The position numbers and the translations under genes were made by a program. The notes under the pieces are model-generated. The model was not told where the DNA came from. It saw nothing but the letters and a program-made list of their open reading frames with translations, and searched no databases. From an uncultured Lachnospira sp. (lineage in GTDB: Bacteria > Bacillota > Clostridia > Lachnospirales > Lachnospiraceae), in assembly GCA_947306285.1 (NCBI GenBank), contig CAMZGB010000008.1, positions 1 to 22,489 of the forward strand: a DNA stretch of 22,489 nucleotides, read 5' to 3'. This document shows positions 7,912 to 15,400 of the stretch, piece by piece (within the stretch, counting starts at the first letter, position 1; every line of letters begins with the position of its first letter).

Positions 7912-9105
7912 ATGAAAAAAATAGCATTATTGGTAGCAATATTTACATTCTCGATTGGATTTAGCACATTGGTAATGGCGAATTGTCCAGACAAGATTGA
8001 CTTCAATAAAATTCACATCGAGTGGAGCGACGAATTTGATGGCACAGAATTAAACAAAGATAACTGGGAGTGCCAGACAGGTGACGGAAGTAGTTATGGC
8101 ATACCTGGTTGGGGAAACAATGAGCAACAGTGGTACAGAGAAGAAAATGTCACTGTGGCAGACGGTTTGCTTGCCATCACAGCAAAAGAAGAAAAAAGAG
8201 GAACAAAGAATTATACATCAGGTCGTATCAGAACTTGGGACAAAGATGGAAACAAGCCTAAGGTATCAGTTGGAATGGGTTATGTTGAAGCTAGAATGAA
8301 GATTCCTTCAGCTAAAGGTATTTGGCCAGCATTTTGGATGCTTGGAAACAATGGAAAGACTTGGCCATCATGTGGTGAGATAGATATCGAGGAATCATTC
8401 AACGTTGCAAAATTTGCACAGGCTACTATCCACTACCCAGATGCAAAAGGTGGAGATGTTTACAAATATGTTCAGACTAACCCAAGTGGATATGATAAAA
8501 CTGGTTGGAATACATATGGTGTTTACAGAGATGGAAATGGAATAGCATTCTATTTGAATGGAGTAAACTATGCATATTGGTCAACAAAAGATGATAGTAC
8601 AGGAATGAAATCAGTATTGAATGATGACTATCATATCTTGCTCAACTTCGCCGTAGGCGGAAATTTGGCTGGTGGAATTCCAGATGCAGGAACACTTCCA
8701 CTTACAATGTATGTTGATTATGTTCGCTACTATCAAGAGGGAGCACCAGAAACTACTTCAGCAGCTCCTACTTCAGCAACTCCTACACAAAAACCTACAC
8801 AGAAGCCAACTACAGTATCGGCTCCTGCAAAGGCAAAGATTAAATCGCTTAAGAATATTAAAAAGAAGAAATTAAAAATAACTCTTAAGAAGGTTAAAGG
8901 CGCAGCTGGATATCAGATTAGATGGTGCGACAATAAAAAATATGACGGCTACGAACAAAAGACAACTAAAAAACTAAAATTTACAATTAAAGGTTTAGAT
9001 AAGAAAACAACTTATTGGGTTAAGGCTAGAGCATACAAGAAAACTAAAGGTGCAAAACTCTATGGTAAGTGGAGCGCTAGCAAAAAGAAGAAAGTTAAAA
9101 AATAA
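7912..9105 (+). CDS. Secreted GH16 beta-glucanase (laminarinase-like) with C-terminal FnIII-like module
   Basis: This 397-residue exported glycoside hydrolase probably cleaves beta-1,3 or mixed beta-1,3/1,4-glucans. The start is the ATG at 7912, preceded by AAGGAGGTG (7899-7907) and opening a signal peptide MKKIALLVAIF...VMA. An in-frame upstream extension has no ribosome site. The GH16 domain spans about 33-275, from IEWSDEFDG through NNEQQWY, SGRI and GIWPAFWMLG to the active site GEIDIEE. There Glu156 should be the nucleophile, Asp158 the assisting residue and Glu161 the acid/base. VDYVRYYQ closes the domain. A Thr/Pro linker (about 278-305) leads to a Lys-rich FnIII-like module (about 306-395) with GYQIRW and YWVKARAY. 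There is no LPXTG, SLH or dockerin. A weak AT-rich promoter may lie between this gene and thrH. Substrate preference is not determined by what I can see. Confidence 0.92.
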   Translation: MKKIALLVAIFTFSIGFSTLVMANCPDKIDFNKIHIEWSDEFDGTELNKDNWECQTGDGSSYGIPGWGNNEQQWYREENVTVADGLLAITAKEEKRGTKNYTSGRIRTWDKDGNKPKVSVGMGYVEARMKIPSAKGIWPAFWMLGNNGKTWPSCGEIDIEESFNVAKFAQATIHYPDAKGGDVYKYVQTNPSGYDKTGWNTYGVYRDGNGIAFYLNGVNYAYWSTKDDSTGMKSVLNDDYHILLNFAVGGNLAGGIPDAGTLPLTMYVDYVRYYQEGAPETTSAAPTSATPTQKPTQKPTTVSAPAKAKIKSLKNIKKKKLKITLKKVKGAAGYQIRWCDNKKYDGYEQKTTKKLKFTIKGLDKKTTYWVKARAYKKTKGAKLYGKWSASKKKKVKK

Positions 9106-9137
9106 TTAATTGTTAATCAAAAGGAAGTTTAGGAACG

Positions 9138-10958
9138 ATGAGTGAAAAAAAGGAAACTAAATCAAAACAGGAGAAAAATGCGAAACCGGAAGAGGAGGGC
9201 AGATACACTGCCCTGTTAGAACTCGATAAAAATCTTTGGACACATGGTTCGCCAATCATTGTGGAAAAAGGTGTTTTGGAAAACGATAAAGTAAGTAACA
9301 AAAATAGACTTACTTTAAAGTTTACAAATATTTTTTATGAGGCTATCAGAGACGTATACTTAACAGTAATTGCAAAAGATCCAGAGGGCAATGTAAGTGA
9401 GATTGATCATTCGTACAAGGCTCTTGGTCAGAAGTATCTCTCTACAAAAGGTGTGGCAAAACTTACTATCGACAATAAGGATGCCAACGAGTTTAAAGTG
9501 CGCTTAGATAGAGTGATATTTGAAGACGGACGCGTTTGGGAAAAGTCGGATGCTATTTTAGAAAGCCAAGGCGAAATTGAAGATGTAGAAGAATTCGCAG
9601 AAGAAAATCTTAAGTCTTATGAGGACGCCTACAAAGCTGGACTAAACTATGTTCAATCAGATGACACGGAACATATTTCGGAGGGCATCACTATCCTAGA
9701 AAAGATTCACTGGTACAAAGACGCTGGTGATAGACTTAACGATGCATATAAAAAGTTTGAAGCAGCAAAGCAAAATGAAGAGAGAAAGAGAAGCAGAGAA
9801 GACTCTATCAAAGAAAGAGAAGTGCTAGTTAAGAAGAGATTCAAGATTGCTGTTGGCGTAGCAATTGCTATTTGTGCGTTGATTGTTCTATCTATTGTTT
9901 CGTTCTTCATTCCAAACATTCAGTATGGAAAAGCTAAGAAACTTTTGAAGCAGGAAAAATATGTTCAGGCTGCGAAAGAGTTTGAAGATTTAAATGGTTT
10001 CCTAAAGAGCGAGGACTTCGAGGCGGAATGCTATTATAATATTGGACTAGATTACCTAAAGAAAAATGACGAAGAAAAAGCTAAGAAGAATTTCCAGAAA
10101 GCTTACGATGCTGATGCTAATTCAGAGTATGGCGAGATGGCAAACGCATTTTTAGATTACTACAAAGGTGAAGAAGCGCTTAAGAATAATCAAATAGATG
10201 ATGCATACAAATATTTCAAGAAGAGTTCAGACTCTGCGTCTGATATCAATTTGTCGAACAAAGCAAGTGCTGGTTTTGCACAGGTGTCATTTGTGAAGGG
10301 CAACTTGAAGGATGCGTGGGATTCTATTCAAAACGTATTCTCGAAAGATCCTAAGACATATGGCGCACAGTATGGACAGTACGGATATGAGTATGCTAAA
10401 TACTTGGTTAGCAAAGAAAAATATAAAAAAGCTGTTGAGATAAATAATAAGGTAGCAAAATACACTAAAGAGAAAAACCTAAACGATGTTATTTATAATA
10501 AAGCGATAGCGTATGCTGCGAAGGGCAATATTGCAGCAGCATCAAACTTGCTAGACAAAATAGCAAAAGGTTATCCAAAGGCTGCAAGATTAAATGACAA
10601 GATGCTTAAGTTTGATCGCAAGGTTAAGTCTTGGTTAGGACTTTGGAAACACCACGGCAAAGACAAAGGCAAAAAGAAGACTTATCGCATTTACATCAAA
10701 GAAGTTTTATATAAAGGTAGCATGTGTCTCAGCATAAGAGATATGAACAACAAGAGGTTAGGATTCGACACGGTCATCAGTAAGAAGAATAGAGTCACAC
10801 AGATTAAAGTTACACCAAGTTATATTCATTTCAAACTTAAGAGATATGATGATCAAAAATTCACATATCTAAAGAAAGTTCCAAATAAGATGACTAGAGT
10901 TTGGAAGTATGGCGGAGACAAATATAAAACTAAGTATAAGAAAAAAGTAAAAAAATAA
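9138..10958 (+). CDS. Single-pass membrane protein with TPR-like repeats
   Basis: This 606-residue protein of unknown function starts after AAGGAAG, 32 bp behind the beta-glucanase. It has no signal peptide; the first 20 residues are charged. Residues about 22-145 form a beta-rich region (LTLKFTNIFYEAIRDVYLTV, FEDGRVWE) resembling intracellular FxLYD-like or stalk domains. An acidic helical stretch and a charged coiled-coil-like run follow. One hydrophobic helix spans about 235-259. Residues about 262-480 are TPR-like helical hairpins (AKKLLKQEKYVQAAKEFEDL, CYYNIGLDYLKKNDEEKAKKNFQKAY, YNKAIAYAAKGNIAAASNLL). Residues about 500-606 form a very basic beta-rich end, closing in KKKVKK. The positive-inside rule (KKRFK before the helix) suggests the N-terminus is inside and the TPRs outside. 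It may scaffold the neighbouring exported enzymes; that is inference. Confidence 0.85.
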   Translation: MSEKKETKSKQEKNAKPEEEGRYTALLELDKNLWTHGSPIIVEKGVLENDKVSNKNRLTLKFTNIFYEAIRDVYLTVIAKDPEGNVSEIDHSYKALGQKYLSTKGVAKLTIDNKDANEFKVRLDRVIFEDGRVWEKSDAILESQGEIEDVEEFAEENLKSYEDAYKAGLNYVQSDDTEHISEGITILEKIHWYKDAGDRLNDAYKKFEAAKQNEERKRSREDSIKEREVLVKKRFKIAVGVAIAICALIVLSIVSFFIPNIQYGKAKKLLKQEKYVQAAKEFEDLNGFLKSEDFEAECYYNIGLDYLKKNDEEKAKKNFQKAYDADANSEYGEMANAFLDYYKGEEALKNNQIDDAYKYFKKSSDSASDINLSNKASAGFAQVSFVKGNLKDAWDSIQNVFSKDPKTYGAQYGQYGYEYAKYLVSKEKYKKAVEINNKVAKYTKEKNLNDVIYNKAIAYAAKGNIAAASNLLDKIAKGYPKAARLNDKMLKFDRKVKSWLGLWKHHGKDKGKKKTYRIYIKEVLYKGSMCLSIRDMNNKRLGFDTVISKKNRVTQIKVTPSYIHFKLKRYDDQKFTYLKKVPNKMTRVWKYGGDKYKTKYKKKVKK

Positions 10959-10967
10959 CAAAACAAA

Positions 10968-10999
10968 ATGAAGCTCTTTGAAAAATCGAAGAGCTTCAT
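10968..10999 (+). terminator. 13-bp hairpin between the TPR and transglutaminase genes; possible weak terminator
   Basis: ATGAAGCTCTTTG (10968-10980) pairs with CGAAGAGCTTCAT (10987-10999) around an AAAAAT loop, with one G-T wobble. On the plus strand AAATGTTATTT follows, a poor T-tract. On the minus strand the T-rich run is strong, but no gene faces it. As with the hairpin before radA, it ends just before the next ribosome site, here 29 nt before the ATG. Confidence 0.5.
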
Positions 11000-11028
11000 A
11001 AATGTTATTTAGGATTAGGGGAGAGAAT

Positions 11029-12189
11029 ATGTTTAAGAAAATAGTGGCGTGCATGTTGGCTTTGACGATGATGCTGTGTGTACAGCCAATGGCAAAGACT
11101 GAGGCGGCAATTAAAAAATCGCTTTACAAATCAATCACACAAGCAGGAGTGGAAGCACGCGGAAGTATTTACAATCATAAGTCGAAAGTTGTGATGAGAG
11201 TAAAGAGCAAGAACAAAGAGCCACAGAACTTGTTCGACAAAATAGAGAGAGTTATTTATGCCGAGACAAACAATGTAAACCAAGGTGATTATATGAAGTG
11301 GGATATAGATGAAGCGGAAACTTCATTCTCTGCAGTCAAATCGGGTTCTTACTATTATTATACATTCACAATGAACATGTCTTATCTAACTACATTAGCC
11401 GAGAGGAAAAAGTTAGATACAAAAGTTAATAATCTGATTAAAGGTTTTAAGTTTACAAACAAGACAACTACTTATGAAAAGGTTAAGAAAGTATACGATT
11501 ATGTTTGTAAGAATGTAAAGTATGCGAAGAACATTTCAAACGATAAAGTTTATTCGGCGTATTCGGCATTGATTAATAAAAAGGCAGTGTGCCAAGGATT
11601 TGCGTCTCTTCTATATAAAGTGTATAGAACTATGGGTATTCCTACTAGAGTGATAGCTGGAGACTCTACTTTCAGCGGAGAAACTCATGGATGGAATATC
11701 GTAAAGATTGGCAGTTACTTCTATAATATAGATGCCACATGGGATTCCACTTTGGTTAATGCTAAAAAAAGCTACAATTATTTCTTAAAAGGCGATTCCT
11801 TCAAAGGACACCAGAGATGGGCAGAATATGCTGGATCATATTTCTACTATATGTATCCAATGGCTGCGAAAGGATATAGTGCAAAGGTGGCGGCGAAAGC
11901 TTGCACAAACACAAAGATTGCTAAGTTTAGATATAAGGTGCCAAAGTTTAAGAGTATATCTAGAAAGAAAGCAGTTTTCAAAACAGTAAAGAAAGCTAAA
12001 TACCAGCTTAAGTATTCAACAGTTAATACTTTCAAGAAAAAGTATACTGTAGCAGTTAACGCTAGTAAGAACACATATAAGTTCAAAGGATTAAAAAATG
12101 GCGTTACGTATTATGTAAAATTTAGGGCATGCAAAACAATAGGAAAAGTAAAATGCTACACAAAATGGTCAGCTATTAAGATTATATAA
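11029..12189 (+). CDS. Secreted transglutaminase-like protein with C-terminal FnIII-like module
   Basis: This 386-residue exported protein has a transglutaminase/protease-like core. The start at 11029 is chosen because AGGGGAG (11017-11023) precedes it and it opens a signal peptide (MFKKIVACMLALTMML...TEA). An ATG at 11002 is in frame but has no ribosome site and overlaps the hairpin end. The core lies at about 145-260 with the expected triad: Cys188 in AVCQGFASL, His220 in THGWNIV and Asp235 in YNIDATWDS. Bacterial members act as peptidases or cross-linkers at the cell surface, and the substrate cannot be told here. Residues about 300-386 form an FnIII-like module (YQLKYSTV, YYVKFRACK, KWSAIKI) much like that of the GH16 enzyme upstream. 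It is the last gene before a strong terminator. Confidence 0.88.
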   Translation: MFKKIVACMLALTMMLCVQPMAKTEAAIKKSLYKSITQAGVEARGSIYNHKSKVVMRVKSKNKEPQNLFDKIERVIYAETNNVNQGDYMKWDIDEAETSFSAVKSGSYYYYTFTMNMSYLTTLAERKKLDTKVNNLIKGFKFTNKTTTYEKVKKVYDYVCKNVKYAKNISNDKVYSAYSALINKKAVCQGFASLLYKVYRTMGIPTRVIAGDSTFSGETHGWNIVKIGSYFYNIDATWDSTLVNAKKSYNYFLKGDSFKGHQRWAEYAGSYFYYMYPMAAKGYSAKVAAKACTNTKIAKFRYKVPKFKSISRKKAVFKTVKKAKYQLKYSTVNTFKKKYTVAVNASKNTYKFKGLKNGVTYYVKFRACKTIGKVKCYTKWSAIKII

Positions 12190-12201
12190 GTGAAGAGATG
12201 A

Positions 12202-12237
12202 AACCTCGCTGTTAATAATAATTACAGCGAGGTTTTT
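12202..12237 (+). terminator. Strong intrinsic terminator ending the GH16-TPR-transglutaminase run
   Basis: AACCTCGCTGT (12202-12212) pairs perfectly with ACAGCGAGGTT (12224-12234) and is followed by TTTTTC. This separates the preceding exported-protein genes from the giant-protein modules. Confidence 0.93.
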
Positions 12238-12308
12238 CTATGTCAATAAACGCTGAAAAACGCGTCTTAAAAAAGATACCGGCTAAAATATTTATACTAT
12301 CAATAAAA

Positions 12309-12391
12309 ATAATACTATATTATAATTTAATGTACATTAGTAGTATGTATCATTGGGTGTTTTGCACCCTTTTGGGGGTTATACGTACTAT
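12309..12391 (+). promoter_or_regulatory. Promoter and nested-hairpin leader of the first giant secreted protein
   Basis: TATAAT at 12321-12326 is a perfect -10 box, but the -35 region is poor, suggesting an activator or another sigma factor. The predicted leader can fold into an outer 11-bp stem (12340-12350 with 12381-12391, including wobbles). This encloses GGGTG-TTTTG-CACCC (12355-12369). The CACCC arm can alternatively pair with the G-run at 12374-12379, which could allow switching. The motifs ATAATAC, TATAATTTA and ACATTAGT recur in the same order before the second giant gene. I do not recognise a known riboswitch. Nothing else is evident between 12240 and 12320. Confidence 0.5.
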
Positions 12392-12431
12392 TGTAACTAG
12401 AAATATTTTTCGTTTAAGAAAGGAGAAAAAC

Positions 12432-15400
12432 ATGAAGAAACTAGGAAGACGTATCATTGCTATAGTGTGTTCTTTAGCAATGATAGTAGTAGGTATGGCG
12501 TTTAGTCCAGCCCAGGTTGGTGCCGAAGATTGGCAAGATTTAGTACCTGGTCAAAAGAATAACGTTGGTATTTGGACTATTGAGCCAGTAAAACATTATG
12601 AAGGTGGACAAGAAACTGACTGGGCTCAGGCTGCAGTAGACATGGACACTGTTGATGGAGTTGATGATTTCTACTTCAGACAGACTGGTTACAGTTTCAA
12701 CGGTACTATTCTTAACACATCAGATTTAAAGACTCTTTATAATCTTGATACTACAAAAGAGTATACAATGACTTTGGATTTGGATGTTGAGGTAGATAAC
12801 ACTTCTAAGACTCAGTATGTAGGTGTTAAGACTAGTGGTGGAACTACAAACCTATCTGAAACTATTAAATCAGGAACTGATGGTACCACATTAGTTTGGA
12901 CAGGTACAATCAAACCTAAATCTAGAGCATTCCAGCTTTATGTTTATTATGGAGCAAACTGTATTCATGATGGTTCTGGATATGGTGATGGAGCTCTCGA
13001 AGGTGGAATCTATATTAATAGTTTGACATTTACAGAGGTTACAACTGGTGGAGAGGCTACTACAGCTACACCAGGTACAGGCAACTGTACGATTTGTGAC
13101 CCAAGCGATGAAAGTACAAAGAACGTTCAGGCAAATGGTGGTGTTTGGACATATACCGTATTGGACAACGATGGTGGCACACAGTCAGCTAGTTATTCAG
13201 GTGCTACTGCGGTAGACGGATTTACATATGTTCAGAACGATTATAGTTGGCAAGGTGCATATTGGAAGGCATCAGATCTTAAGTCATTATATAACTTGGA
13301 AAGTGGAAAAGAATATGATATGACAGTATCTATTTCTCCAACATGTTCACAGGCTACAGGAATCCAAGTTAAGACAACTGGAGCAGCTACTAACTTAGCA
13401 GCTGAAACAAAGACAGGTACAAGTGGAGACAATTTAACTTATTCAGGAAGAATTAAAACTAGAGCTAGTTCACTAGTTCTTGCAATTAGTTATGGTAATG
13501 ACGGAGCAAGCACTGGTACAGATGCTTTTGCAGGTGGATTTACAGTTAATAGCGTAGTATTCACTGAAGTTACAGAGACTACTACAGCAGCACCAGGTAC
13601 AGGTAATTGTACAATCGCTGTAGCAGGAGATCCTAGCACAAGTAACGTGGCAGCAGACGGTGGAATTTGGACTTACACTGTTTTAGATAATGATGATAGT
13701 AATCAGTCAGCTAGCTATACAGGAGCAGATGCAGTAGATGGTTTCACATATACTCAGAATGAATACAGCTGGCAAGGTGCATACTGGAAAGCATCGGATC
13801 TTAAAGATGAATATAATTTGAATGCAGGAACATCATACACAATGACAGTAAATATTGCTCCATTATGCAACCAAGCAACAGGAATTAATGTTAGAACAAC
13901 AGGTGGTCAGGACAACTTGGCTGCAGAAACAAAGTCTGGTACAAGTGGAGACACATTGACATATACAGGCACAGTTACACCTAGTGCTAATGCTTTAGTA
14001 TTAGCAATCAGCTATGGTAATGACGGTGCAAGCACAGGTACAGATGCTTACGCAGGCGGATTTACAGTAACTAGCGTAACATTCGAACCAGTTCAAGAAA
14101 CAACAACATATGCGCCAGGTTCAGGCAGATGCGTTATCAATGATGGTTCTCAGGGAACTAGCAATGTAGACGCTGATGGTGGAATTTGGAAATATACAGT
14201 TCTAAATAATGATGGATTAAATCAGTCAGCAAGCTATAGTGGAGCAGATGATGTTGACGGATTTACATATGTTCAAGATGAATATAGTTGGCAAGGTGCA
14301 TACTGGAAAGCTGAAGATTTAAAGGATGTTTATAGTTTAACTGGTGGAACATCATACACAATGACAGTAAATATTGCACCATTATGTGATGATGATACTA
14401 GCATCAATGTTAGAACAACAGGTGGTCGTACAAATATGGCATCTGAAACAAAGACAGGTGGTTCAGGAGATACTTTGACATATACTGCAACAGTAGTTCC
14501 TGGCAATGACCCATTAGTACTAGCAATTGGCTATGGTAATGACGGTGAAAACGCAGGTTTGGATGCTTATGCAGGTGGATTCACAGTAACAAGTGTTACA
14601 TTCGTACCACAGGATTCAGGATGGGTTGAAGTTACAAAATCTGAAGACCCAGATCATCCTACATCTGTTACTCCTTCAGGTACACCATGGTCATTGATTT
14701 CAGTATACAATGGAACTACTCAGTGGGGAGACCTATGGTATAAGATTGATGGAACAGCATCAGATGTAGGTGGCACATTACTAAAACCTATGACTACTAC
14801 AAAGAAGATGGATGATTCTGAACAGGCAATCGAACACTTCTGGTGGAACATTGCCACATTACCTAATTATTTGAATAGTCTAAATTTGGTTGATGGTGCA
14901 TCATATGAATGTGAAATCAATTATAAAGTAACTAAATCAGCACAGAGTACTTCTCAAAGACAATCAGAATTGAGATATGTAATTAACGGCGGTGATGTTA
15001 CTGACGTTACAGTTCCTTATAACAATGGAACAACAAATACACTTACAGTAGACTTTGACTACAATGCAAATAAGAGTAAAGATATTAAGTTTGAATTAGA
15101 TGGAATTGAAGAGCAGGCTGTATTCCAAGTTACAGGAATTAGTGTTACACCAGTTCAAAGTGAGTGGACAAGAGTTCCAGATGAGAACCCTAATTTCACA
15201 CTTCAAACAATTCAAGATAGTTCATTTACTGCAGGTTCTACAGTTACATATAACTGGAAAGTATTTGCAGGCGACTGGGGCGGTGAAGGCGCAAGACTTT
15301 ACTACAAGACAGTTGCAGGACAAGGTGGCAAACAGGATATGCAGATTAAGGTTGGAGCTGGCAATAAGTGGGATCCAGCTAGTGCACAGGTTAAGCTACC

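Noticed and set aside
7969..7990. A lipoprotein lipobox at the GH16 N-terminus (MANC)
   Set aside because: The residue before Cys is Asn and the pattern does not fit a lipobox. An ordinary signal peptidase I site after VMA fits better.
12355..12380. GGGTG-CACCC plus TTTT as an intrinsic terminator
   Set aside because: The stem is only 5 bp, the T-run is interrupted by a G-run, and it lies between the promoter and start of an expressed-looking gene. It is better described as part of a leader.
12240..12431. A 64-residue N-terminal extension of the first giant protein
   Set aside because: The frame is open, but it starts inside the terminator T-run, runs through the promoter and leader hairpins, and has no ribosome site. 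The ATG at 12432 has AGGAG and a proper signal peptide.
13071..14610. Regular tandem repeats as a possible CRISPR or satellite array
   Set aside because: The units are 522 bp, fully coding, in frame and joined by Thr-rich linkers. They are protein domains.
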